A DNA stretch of 64,000 nt from Membranipora membranacea. Taxonomy: Eukaryota > Bryozoa > Gymnolaemata > Cheilostomatida > Membraniporidae. Location of the stretch: positions 10,726,001-10,790,000 of the forward strand of contig OU612075.1 in NCBI GenBank assembly GCA_914767715.1. The letters are read 5' to 3'. The notes under the pieces were generated by a model that saw only the letters and a program-made list of their open reading frames with translations, did no database searches and was not told where the DNA came from. Shown one piece after another: positions 1 to 9,996 of the stretch. How positions within the stretch are numbered: the stretch's first letter is position 1; the number at the start of each line of letters is the position of its first letter. Position numbers and translations under genes: made by a program.

Positions 1-338
1 CAGTGCTGCTGCAAAACTTTGCATCTCAAAAGTACAAGTGGAAACAAGGAAGAGTGGTAGATCGGCTGTCGAATCGTTCTTACCTAGTTTCAAACAGCAG
101 TACAAATAAGGCAGTAAGAAGAAATCGTGCAGACCTGCGTCCTATAGCTGAACCTGAGTCAGACCAGACCGAAGAGGGAGCTCCAGTCAGTGGCAGGAAA
201 TTCACCAACAGGAGGTACTCCATTGGTGAGTACATCAACAGAATGTCCACCAGCAACAAGTACATCAGCAAAAGTACACCAACTAAAGCAGCTCCAAACC
301 TCCTTGCTACATTAACCAATCGCTTAATATCATTCTGA
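1..338 (+). mobile_element. Ty3/gypsy retrotransposon pol C-terminus fragment (copy 1)
   Basis: An open frame cut by the window edge ends in a stop at 336-338. It has no ATG start (the first readable codon is GTG at 3). The product reads VLLQNF...KWKQGRVVDRLSNRSYLV...VRRNRADLRPI, which is the pattern of the small chromo/SH3-like tail that follows integrase in Ty3/gypsy polyproteins. It would be the DNA-binding C-terminus of integrase. The rest of the element is absent. A copy at 29217-29564 is almost identical, and its frame is closed by a stop just upstream, so the piece was already 5'-truncated before the block was duplicated. It lies about 630 bp before the T1 RING exon. Confidence 0.75.
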
Positions 339-525
339 TATTCAATCCATTACACAATCATTTTCATTATCTGAATAGTATTATACTTGTTTAGTTCTGT
401 TGTTTTGTGTACAATTTTCATCAAGTGTGTTAATACATCGTGCGTCACTATTTATTTGTTTTGTTTCGTATTTGTGTATCTTTATCATCATTTGCCTCAT
501 CTTGCTAAAGGTTTAATAAGGGAGA

Positions 526-700
526 TGTTGATTGTATGATGGATGCATGAGTTTGTATATATGTTGTCACTCTTTTATTCATCTCAGTCATAGTAGTCAA
601 TCTGTTTTTGTAGATGTTAGAAGCCTAGAGTGGACCTTAAATATAATACATAGAACTTACACAGTGGCAGACCAGATCAGAAATATCATTGTTTTGCTTT
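526..700 (+). repeat. Putative 3' LTR start of the gypsy fragment
   Basis: A purine-rich tract (aataagggaga, 515-525) is followed directly by TGTTG at 526, which is how a polypurine tract and a 3' LTR beginning with TG usually meet. The right end of the LTR cannot be fixed because no second LTR or target duplication is visible. The same sequence recurs at about 29752. It lies 270-450 bp upstream of the T1 start codon and could contribute promoter sequence. The reading frames inside it are chance frames. Confidence 0.45.
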
Positions 701-971
701 ACCAGTTTTTTTACAGCCTGCATTGTTATGCAATCACACCTGATAAACATGAAGATGGTTTAGGGTGAATCAATGGAACCAATTCATTGAGGTATTTGTA
801 ATCAATATCAAACAAAGCTCCTTTAAAAGCGACTGTGTTTGCAGTTGTCAATATCTGTCAATGAGCTAATAGTTATTAGCATAGAAGTGGTCAAAAGGAA
901 ATCGTTATCTCAGCACTATCAACAGTCTCAGATTGTCAAATATCAGATTGTGTAGTAGTAGGTGTCTAAAT

Positions 972-1866
972 ATGGCTACAGCGGCAAGGCTTACGGAACC
1001 AAAACCATTGGAATATATAAAGGTAACAGTAACCAGAGAGACAGCCTGTGGATTCTGTGGTCTGAAATTATATGAGATACAGGAACCAAGAGCTCTACCC
1101 TGTGGTCACAGTCAATGTACTGAGTGTATCCATGTCAACTATCAGAATAAGGAGATAGAGTGCAAAGTCTGCAGGTAAGGCCATAAGAGTCAAAACCTCC
1201 AAAATAAGTTTTGTGTTGGAATCGTTTGGTGGTGCCAAGGCGCTTGTTTTTTATTTGATATTGTCATTGCTAGGCATAACAATATCCTTCACTTAAAGTA
1301 GGTTTTGTTGCAGATGCATTGCACACAGGAAGTCCAGCAAATGATCCTCACAAAACAGCATCTAAAGTCTAAACCAATGATATATTTATAGGGAAACCTT
1401 CAAAGATGTAGACATCAGAGCACTACCCACAATTCCTGAGCACCTTGTACAGGAAGCGTTGGCCGATACAGAGTTGGGATTACCATCAGCAGGAAGAGAA
1501 TGTAATCGATGTGAGGATGAGAAAGTGAAGGCTGTGGTCTGCTGTGCTGACTGTAAGAAAAGGTTCTGTCACCAACATGCTGAGGTAGGGACCCATCAAC
1601 TGCAAGTCAGTATAGAAATATGTACGAATTTGTTGGTCTTGTGAAACTCATAAATACAACTACAATACCCGACACTCTTTGATTAGTTGGGTAGCCTAAT
1701 GGATAAGTTGAATTTTTATATCGGAATATGAATTTTCATCCTAGTTCTGAGTTTAAAATAATCACATACCTGAACAAATTAATTATATAATACCTTATAA
1801 TTCGATGGGATGGTATTATGTATTTATTTATACAGGAGCACTTGTTCCATGTCAGCGATCATTGAA
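972..1866 (+). pseudogene. T1: truncated TRIM gene (RING, B-box 1, start of B-box 2)
   Basis: Exon 1 is 972-1174. It starts at MATAARL, which aligns with the starts of the other copies, and encodes an intact C3HC4 RING (CGFC, CGHSQCTEC, CKVC). Donor GTAAGG follows. Exon 2 is 1392-1584 and encodes a linker (ETFKDVDIRALP) and an intact B-box 1 (CNRC, CCADC, CHQH). Exon 3 begins at 1836 after ATACAG and runs about 30 nt (EHLFHVSD) before homology to T5 stops at about 1866. From there the sequence matches DNA downstream of T5, so the rest of exon 3 and exons 4-7 are deleted (about 4.6 kb). The remaining frame reads on a short way and stops at 2014-2016. Exons 1-2 are nearly identical to T5. It is best called a truncated pseudogene, although a short RING/B-box protein is conceivable. 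Confidence 0.85.
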
Positions 1867-2178
1867 CCATTGAGCATTGAACCTTCTGAACCCGATAATG
1901 AACGAGCTTCTGTACATATATGTAAAGAGTTTTGCAAATTTCATAATCAAGTCGAAGAAGATCAACTTTCAAAAATGTTGCAAATCAATGAAAACACCTT
2001 TGCGTCAATAGTGTAGCGTCAGCCACATCAGTAAGTGCCTCATTTCTTGTGGTCCATATGGTGTATTGGTGTTTTAAGTCTATTTGACTGACCATGTATT
2101 GACTCTATAGGAGTTGTCTTAACAACATCAATGTGGGCACAACTCTTATCCACATAACATTCTGCCTATTTATTTCGA

Positions 2179-2268
2179 TAAAGGAGCTTGGATCTTAGAT
2201 ATTGCTGTAATTGTAACTGTTAGCAATTGTGAGAAATGGGTTGTCATGCTCTTCAATATGAGCCAAAT
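2179..2268 (+). pseudogene. Relic TRIM exon 7 in the spacer
   Basis: The stretch containing ggatcttagatattgctgt and gtcatgctcttcaatatgag matches the final TRIM exon (…ISDIAVRDGKMVLAC…GVMLFNMS), but its middle is scrambled and no other exon lies near. Similar relics sit in the spacers after T2, T4, T5 and T6. It is probably what remains of an older array member. Confidence 0.6.
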
Positions 2269-3324
2269 ATTGTTAACTATCAACTTAACAACGCAAAAGC
2301 TGCCTGTTAACCAATGGGTACTAACATATCTGTAATTGCAAATCAAATACCTGTGTAAAACAATAAATATTATTAATATTGAAATCAGAGCTTTCCTAAC
2401 CATCGGATTAGTATCATTGCCTGCTAATACTCCTTGGTTATAAACCAATTTTGCAAGAAAACTAATGTTTCTCTTTTTCCATCAACAATATTGAGCCATC
2501 TCATCTACTACCACAAGGAAATCCCTCTTTTCATCCCCAGACTAATTTGACATCTTTTTGTCAACTCATAACCAACACTCATTTATTGGCTTTGCTGGTT
2601 TGATTATATTTTCAACAGCAGATTTAAGAATAGGATATAATGGACCCCCATTTTTTGGAAATACTCGGGATGATTGAGTGCTGGTTTTGATAGCTCATAG
2701 GTTCATATTGTCGCATCTAAATAGTTTGTCTTCGTCCTTATTAACACTATCATGCAGTCAGAGGTTCATAGCCATAATTCAATTCAAAAAAATGATCATA
2801 ATAAATGGTTTTAGGTTTGAGTTTATGCTCCATAATTCTGTGTTGTTGTAGTTTTCATCGTTGTCGTAGTTGTAATCGTTGTTATGACGGCTTGAAAAAA
2901 GTTTATATATGTGATTAGATGGCATCAAATGACATTGACTAGAAGATCTGATTTTTTTATAAATTCTTTGCATGTGATCCCGTCCAATAAAGTTTTCCAT
3001 GAGTTAATGTTGTCACTACTAACTCCTTTTGTACCTTTTTTTGTACGTTGACTGTCGCTAAATGGAAATAAATTCAAATATGTTTCAGATGCTAATAACT
3101 CTTGATGGATGCAATAGATATGCCTTGCATAAGACATGAACTTTTTACTTATTCTTATGGGTCAATATTGACCCCATTAATGACACAGAAAAGGTGACCT
3201 ATTAAAATGGACGCACCACTATATCTAGTTTTGTTATAGTCATATAAATATTGAAGATCTTCAGGATCTCTGCATGCTCTTTGTTATCATGTGGCAGTGA
3301 TACTAGACCAAGTCTGATTCAGCT

Positions 3325-3455
3325 AACCTGCATACGGAGTTGCTCCCCCTCCACTGATAAGACCTTCTACCTTTTTGCCTGCAGATTATCAGAGGAGGAG
3401 TAGCAGCTGTAATGTAGGCAAACTGGATCAAACGTGATCTACTGTAGTATCCAAA
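3325..3455. repeat. Degenerate hairpin (MITE-like) repeat
   Basis: Inverted segments ctccactgataaga and ttatcagaggagg, with outer ends near gattcagctaacctgcat and atgtaggcaaactggatc, form an imperfect stem-loop. Related hairpins occur at about 11055, 37130, 45410, 55283 and 63714, and in intron 4 of T3, T6 and T8. No coding capacity is seen. It is probably a non-autonomous DNA transposon. Confidence 0.5.
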
Positions 3456-4957
3456 GATTAGGTGAGTTACTCAAAAATTGAATCTGATGCAGTGACATTG
3501 ATGTAATTAATAAGTTATAATATTTGCTGCAAACAGCCGTAAACTCTCGATATGATTATCTTTACCTTAGTATAGTGAATGTTAGCTAGAGTTAATTTCA
3601 GAAGGTTTGGGGATGGTTTGGCGTTAGCTATCACTAAGTTCTTGCTAGAGTCTATATGAAGTACATGGGGTGAGAAAATGTTGGCTAGCCGTAAATTTCA
3701 CTGTTTCAGGTCTGTGTTAAACGGCAAACTTTTCCTCCCACTGAGACATCACCATAATTTGTTAACTTATGTGTCAATTAACTAAGATAACACTCTGATG
3801 AATGAATAAAGGAAACAATCCTGTCACTCATCACTCTGCACAGACACAAACTATTGAGGGACAAATTTGTACCTACAAGATAAATATAACTAGCACTATA
3901 TCTAGGATGAACTAGGGACCCAATCAATAATAAATACTTCGGCTACTGGAACACTTATATTTGATATTTCAAAATCTTGCATTGTGTGGGCTGCCTTTCT
4001 TGACAAAAGGCAGTACGGTGGTCAATTTTCTGCAGAGATGGCGTATGCCCAAGGACTATCCTAGGTATCAGAAACAGTGTCAACCTGGACATTTTGAAGT
4101 GTCTCTGGTACAAAAAACTAACTGACTGAAATACTTTATTATGGTCTACGCTAGCATAACAATTCAAATATATGCTGCTCATAACAATAAATGCCTTTCA
4201 ACATTACGCAAATGTTAGGGAGGGGGGGGGGCAAAAGTCTGGGGGGCTCAGACTATTGAGCATGCTGCTTTCCTACCAATACTATCTAACAAGTTAAGAT
4301 AAAATATTATTTCTTTTGTCCTTTGTCCATACATTCTTATGCAATAGCACCTCGATATGCTGAATGGGAGATCATTCAGCATATTGACTAAGCTCTAAAA
4401 GTTTTTTTTAGTTTTCAGTTTCAATGGTTCAAATATAATAGAGTCAATAATTTTAAGTAAATAAAAGGAGTCAATTCCAATTATGTTTTGGTAATCGTTG
4501 TTGATCAATGCTCCTGCAAAAACAGACTGTACTGTGAACCTGTGCATATAATATTGTGAGGGCGTCATGAAAATTTGTACAGAGAAAAGGGATGGCTTTG
4601 AGGAATTATTTTGTAATTGGTGATCTGAATTATTTCTACAAATAAAATCTTTGAAAAGATTTCTGAGGTGCAAAGCATACCTTAAATTTACTTTGGTTCC
4701 TAACAAGCTTATGTTCGGAGCATATTTATTAACACAGAAGGGGAATGAGGTTATAATCCACCACTTGATATTCACGCTAGTGATTTAGCACAACATTAGA
4801 CCAGTTTGGTTCAGCAGCCAGTTGACAACCGAAGTGTTTCCGCACCAAAGAGGTGAGTGGCGTAGCCTATGAATTTTGTTAGAGAATACCTACCTAACTC
4901 ATATACCACCTTAACATGACTTGTACTGCAGAAAGTGGGATAAGATTCAAGTTACCG

Positions 4958-4964
4958 TATAAAA
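4958..4964 (+). promoter_or_regulatory. TATA box candidate of T2
   Basis: TATAAAA begins 142 bp before the T2 ATG at 5100. The same heptamer lies exactly 142 bp before the ATG in T3 and T6, inside a conserved block (accgtataaaatcatca). At the usual distance the start site would fall about 30 bp downstream, giving a 5'UTR of about 110 nt. Confidence 0.55.
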
Positions 4965-6642
4965 TCATCATGAAGATTTTATGTACGTAAAAGTCCTCAC
5001 CAAAGAAATTGTCGAGGCTGAGCGTATACCATATAATATTATTCATTCTCAGTCTGTTTTACGGCCTATTGACATTTGAGAACTTTCAGAACTCCACAAA
5101 TGGCTACAGCAGAAGGGGTCACAGAACCTGCGGTAATGGAGAATTTAAAGGTAGCAGTAACCAGAGATACAGCCTGTGGATTCTGTGGTCTGACATTATA
5201 TGAGATACAGGAACCAAGGGCTCTACCTTGTGGTCACACTCAATGTACTGAGTGTATCCATGTCAACTACCAGAATAAGGAGATAGAGTGCAAGACTTGT
5301 AGGTAAGGCTATTAGAGTCAATGCCTCCAAAATAAGCTCTGTGTTGGAATAGTTTGGTGGTGCCAAGGTGCTTGGTTTTTATTTGATATTGTCATCACTA
5401 GGCATGACAATATCCAATTCATTTAGAGTAGGTTTTATTGCAGATGCATTGCACAGATTACGTTTAGCAATAATGATCCTCTCACAACAGCATCTTAAGT
5501 CTAAGCGAATAATATATTTATAGGGAAACCTTCAAAGATATAGACATCAGAGCACTACCCACAATTCCTGAGCACCTTGTACAGGAAGCGTTGGCCGATA
5601 CAGAGTTGGGATTACCATCAGCAGGAAGAGAATGTAATCGATGTGAGGATGAGAAAGTGAAGGCTGTGGTCTGTTGTGCTGACTGTAAGAAAAGGTTCTG
5701 TCACCAACATGCTGAGGTAGGGACCAATCAACTGCAAGTCAGTATAGAAATATGTACGAATTTGTTTGTCTTGTGAAACTCATAAATACAACTACAATAC
5801 CCGACACTCGTTGCTCAGTTGGGTAGCCTAATGGATAAGTTGAATTTCTATACCGGAATATGAATTTTCATCCTGGTTCTGGTTCTGAGTTTAAAATAAT
5901 CACATACCTGAACAAATTAATTATATAATACCTTATAATTATTATTAAGTATAAGTTAAGTATAAGTATTATGTATTTATTTATACAGGAGCACTTGTTC
6001 CATGTCAGCGATCATGTACTTCTGCCAATAGAAGACAACCTGACTGAAGAAAGATACGAGATAAAAAGATGTCAACATCACAAAAAGTTTGTGCTTGATG
6101 AGATTTGAAGGCATTGCAAAGAGCAGTTTTGTAGCAGATGTGACATTAGGGGAAGATGTATTGCTTTAAACGCAGAGAGAGATGAAAGTGAGTTTGCTAA
6201 GCAAGGTTGATATGGAACTAGTAGAAGTTGATTGTTACCGCTCCTGTTTGATTGATTGATGGTTAGTTTTGAGTAGACGCTAGGCCTGGTTATAGGCAAA
6301 AATGAAGAGACACTAACGCTTTCACTGGTTCAGTTTTCTGTTTCTGGTAATAAAGTCCCCTGCGGAAATAAAAACCCTCAGAAACAACGCTGTACTTTGA
6401 GTTGTTACATGCTTTTCATTTTAGGCCAAGGTCATGAGGTTGTCCCACTTAAAGATGTGACCGAAGGAATGAGGAAGAAACTACAAAAGCTGTCACAGAA
6501 TATCTTCCACAAGATAAAAAGATGTAGAGACATTGAAAAGTCTAGCTGGAGGCGTCTAGCTGATCTCGAAGCTCATACCGAGAACATCTATCAGGAGATT
6601 GATGAAATGGCTGAAAACATGGTTTGTTTTATTTTTATGCCT

Positions 6643-6786
6643 GATACTAGTCTTAGTGCTCAGACGGCTCCAATATGGGTTAGTGGCACAACATTATCAA
6701 CCACCCATTTCCACTGTGAAAATGGGTGGTTGATAATGTAATGCCACTACTTCGCATTGGAGTCTGAGAACTTTTACTAGTCTGAA
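6643..6786. repeat. Hairpin MITE in intron 4 of T2
   Basis: A long inverted repeat has a core stem cattatcaaccacccattt / aaatgggtggttgataatg and arms that continue outwards through ctcagac…ctccaat to actagtc at both ends, about 60-70 nt each side with mismatches. It lacks coding sequence. The same element sits at the same place in T4, T5 and T7 and is absent from T3, T6 and T8, so it marks the B cassette. In pre-mRNA it would fold into a long stem. Confidence 0.8.
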
Positions 6787-6973
6787 ATATAAAGATATTA
6801 CTTGGAAAGTTGTCATGTCATATCTTGGAAGACAATCCTTTCCATTAGTAAATAATTGAAGACTCTCGATTTATGCAGTTCGGACAAACCTTGGCCTGTT
6901 GTCAATTGAACAATGAAACAATCACAGATCTCAAAATTGTTTAATCATGGTTTTTTATTCTAAATGCAATTCG

Positions 6974-7127
6974 CCCCGAGGTGTGCTCCGACCTGCCTGT
7001 TGACTGAGAACAAAAATGGCGCAGACATTGCAGCCTTGCCATTACGGCAAAAAAATATTTCGCCGCCCATGCTTCGGGATGTGGCGTGTGGTTTGACATC
7101 CGAATTTAATCAACCTTTTAATCAACC
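6974..7127 (+). mobile_element. 5'-truncated SINE (family 1) at a deletion junction
   Basis: The stretch from ccccgaggtgtgctccgacc to caaccttttaatcaacc matches the 3' body of the tRNA-derived SINE in intron 5 of T3, T5 and T8. Its tRNA-like head is missing because the deletion that removed exon 5 ends inside the element. Confidence 0.75.
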
Positions 7128-8673
7128 TTTAGGAATATGTAGACATGACCAAGGAAATTGGAACCAGTTTGTGAGAAAGTTAGAACTAGAAACTAAAAGT
7201 ACAAATGGATTGTAGCACGCTGTCCACATGTGACTGTAGGGATAAGCTTACACATGTTTATAATGATAGTAGTCGAAAATATCTAATCACCAGTTTGACT
7301 GTTATTTTCTAGGTCCAGGCTCAGTGAATTTGAATGGAGAAATGGGATTCCTACCAACAGCCATAACACATGTAAAGCAAGAGAAAACAGGTGATGACTA
7401 CATTGGGGTGAGCTGGACGCACAACGACAGAATACTTTGCGCCACAGATGAAGGGCTTGAGATTAGAGACCCTGTTGACTTGAAACTACAGAAGCAACAC
7501 CTAGATAATAACTACGAATATTCCTCTGCTACTCTTTGTGGAAGCAAACTGTTCATAAAGGGCGCTTCATCTGACTTGAAGAAACACATAACCTTTTCTG
7601 GCTCACTCGAGCAACCTACTCGTTCTATATTACACAGTGATGTCACTGATGGACCAGCTCTTCCTACCCAAGTGTCAGCAAACAAAAACCATGTAGCAAA
7701 CATTGACCACGCCAATAACATGTTAAAACTCTTTTCAACTATTAATGAAGAGCACCAGTTTGACATTCAGCTGACAGAAGGACGCGACCCATATGGAGTT
7801 CATCTCACATCTGATGCAGCACTAGTGACATTGTTAGAAGAAGGGAAGCTGTGTAAATATGCTCTGTCACCATCCCCAGACCCAATCTGGACATATGAAG
7901 GACTGGAGGGACCTACAGGAGTAACAACAGATGAGTCAGGCTTCATCTATGTAGCAAGTTGGGATGAGCCCAGAATCTACATTATCTCAGCTGAAGGTAA
8001 GTATTATTAGCAACCCAAGAGGCGTTAATTGAGTTTTACTTGATTATTTTATTTGAATATATTTAGAGGTCAAATCTTAAATTTGGATGTGGCCTAATAT
8101 GAATTTATTTGAAATGTTTAAACACCACTTTAGTTTGTAACTCAAAAATATCACTATACAAAGTTTGGTTACCACTTGTAGGTGAGAAGATAAGAGAGCT
8201 GACTCATGAGAAGCTACAGGAGTGTATCGATGATGATTCCTGGATCTCAGATATTGCTGTGAGAGATGGGAATATGGTGTTAGCTTGTAAACAAGAGGGT
8301 GTCATGCTCTTCAATATGAGCTAGTTAAAGAGATTAACTAGATGCAGACTGTCAACAGCGCCAGCACTTGTTTATCCGCCGATATGACAACAACTACTCA
8401 AAACTAATGACCCAGGAAAACAGTTTTGTGTGAAATAGATTGTGTGATTACCAAGCTAGAAGTGCTGTTCACAAATTGACAACTATTTTGACATGAAATA
8501 CTTCATATACTCAATATTTCCAAGCAATCACTTTACCAAATATTCTCTTGTCTGTTTTAGATGAAGTGATGGGTAGGTTTAATGCATGATAAAAGCCCTC
8601 ACTCCCTCCACATCCGATAATCATATAATATATATTTTCAACCCCAAGTTAATTCAAAATTGTGTTTCGCATG

Positions 8674-8679
8674 AATAAA
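8674..8679 (+). terminator. Candidate poly(A) signal of T2
   Basis: AATAAA lies about 350 bp after the T2 stop in a block (tgtttcgcatgaataaat) conserved after T3 and T6. The hexamer is common in AT-rich DNA, so support comes only from the shared position. Confidence 0.35.
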
Positions 8680-9901
8680 TTTGAGGGCAATCAATGTAAT
8701 GTATATTTCCACCAGCGTGAATTGATTACAACCTAGACATTCGCCCAATCAGATCACCTCACACTATCCTGTCAGATAGACATTGAATGTGTGGTATTAA
8801 AAAGAAAGCATTTGTAAATTTTGTGGGAGTTATGTTAGTGAGAGTCGGGTTTGGCCATCCACTTAGCTCTGATGTGACAAGACTACATATCAACTCTAAT
8901 TCAGCCCTCAATATAATAATGTTTAAAACAATCAATGTCTTGATTCAATTGTTGACTAGTTTTTAGAGATGAAATGGTGACAAATATACATAGCCTACCT
9001 TGATCCTGTCCTTGGAAGTAGAATCTGATATGCTTCTCGTCACTTAGTTGATCAAAGTTGGGATATTTCAGCAAAGACTCGACAGGGTGACAAGCTAGAT
9101 CTACTACGATTAAGTTATGTTACCTGCGATGATTTTTAAAACTAGTCGACTTTTACAAATATATACAAAGCTAGCAAGATTTGCTCTTGAGTTGCAATAA
9201 GCTATGGATTTTATCAGCCCATCAGGAAAGCCTTCATTGTTCATTCAATGATCGTTAATAAGAACAAGTATTGGCTATGAGTCTAGCTAGGCCCCTGCAA
9301 AGTTACAAAAAATAAGAGCGCATATGAGTTGATCCTGGGCTCTCATAAAACAATATTACTTAGCTTGAAATCTAAAATCCCAAGTGTTGTTTCAAATTGG
9401 TCACGAATTTGTAGCACTGTCAAAAAATCCCATCTCTGTTGTAAGTGAATTTTGGCTTTCCACCACAATCAAATAACAAAATGTTGAAATGTCAGCATAG
9501 ATGCATGTAAAGAATCGCTATCACCGATCTTTCGAAGATGAAATACAAATTAAATTAGCCGGTAACCTCTGCCTTACTGCAAATTTAGCATTGAACCTTC
9601 TGAACCCGATAATGAACAAATTTCTGTACATATATGTAAAGAGTTGGGCAATTTCATGATAAGTCGAAGAAGATCAACTTTCAAAAATAATGCAAATCAA
9701 TGAAAACACCTTTGCTTCAATACGTAGTGTCAACCACATCGGTAAGCGCCTCAATTCTTGTAGTCCATATGGTATATTGGTGAATTAAGGTTTAGTAACG
9801 CCATAACTGACTGACCATATATTGACTATATAGGAGTTGTCTTAACATCATCAATGTGGGCACAATTCATATCCACATAACATTCTGCCTATTTATTCTG
9901 A

Positions 9902-9996
9902 TAAAGGAGCTTGGATCTTTGATATCGCTGTAAGAGATGGGAAGATGGTGTTAGCTTGTTAGAAATGGGTTGCCATGCATTTCAATATGGGCCAAA
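9902..9996 (+). pseudogene. Relic TRIM exon 7
   Basis: The stretch from gagcttggatctttgatatc through agagatgggaagatggtgtt to caatatggg aligns with the last TRIM exon (DIAVRDGKMVLAC…). An in-frame TAG replaces the residue after the Cys, and the other exons are missing. It is the same relic as at 2179, 28494, 35990 and 44270. Confidence 0.65.

Larger units (their letters stand above)
1867..4957. other. T1-T2 spacer, duplicate of the T5-T6 spacer
   Basis: No convincing gene is present. Up to about 4560 the sequence matches about 35690-38370 with few differences, so it is the post-TRIM spacer of the repeat unit. It holds a relic exon 7 (about 2179-2268), an imperfect GTT-type trinucleotide stretch (about 2843-2890), a degenerate hairpin repeat (about 3325-3455), and a G-run at about 4216-4231 that is shorter in the sister copy. 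Frames on the - strand here are broken differently in each copy of the spacer, so I treat them as noncoding. Confidence 0.6.
5100..8324 (+). pseudogene. T2: TRIM pseudogene (RING, B-boxes, CC1, propeller; CC2 exon lost)
   Basis: Exons are 5100-5302 (intact RING), 5524-5716 (B-box 1), 5989-6205 (B-box 2), 6425-6621 (first coiled-coil exon), 7313-7996 (propeller) and 8182-8324 (C-terminus, stop 8322-8324). Two lesions are clear. A TGA at 6106-6108 replaces the first Cys of the CxxC pair in B-box 2 (ICRHC in T5). Exon 5 is missing: intron 4 breaks at about 6973 and joins directly to the interior of the SINE that normally lies in intron 5, a loss of about 740 bp relative to T5. Exons 3-4 are of the B cassette, whereas exons 6-7 are closest to T6, so the gene is a mosaic. 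Exon 6 is fully open. A protein ending after B-box 1 is the most that normal splicing could give. Confidence 0.85.

Noticed and set aside
532-768. 78-aa frame, repeated at 29758
   Set aside because: It lies in the putative LTR. It is identical between copies only because the block was duplicated recently, and it has no domain.
2925-3137. Reverse-strand open frame (70 aa) with counterparts in three other spacers (10668, 36736, 44853)
   Set aside because: The shared part is explained by spacer duplication. Indels between copies change the frame without sparing it, one copy is fused to a different frame, and the sequence contains a trinucleotide run. No domain is recognisable.
4395-4775. Reverse-strand open frame of 126 aa upstream of T2
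   Set aside because: The counterparts at 11824, 38260 and 46340 are broken by indels and stops, and the frame overlaps the conserved upstream region of the TRIM genes. It has no recognisable domain.
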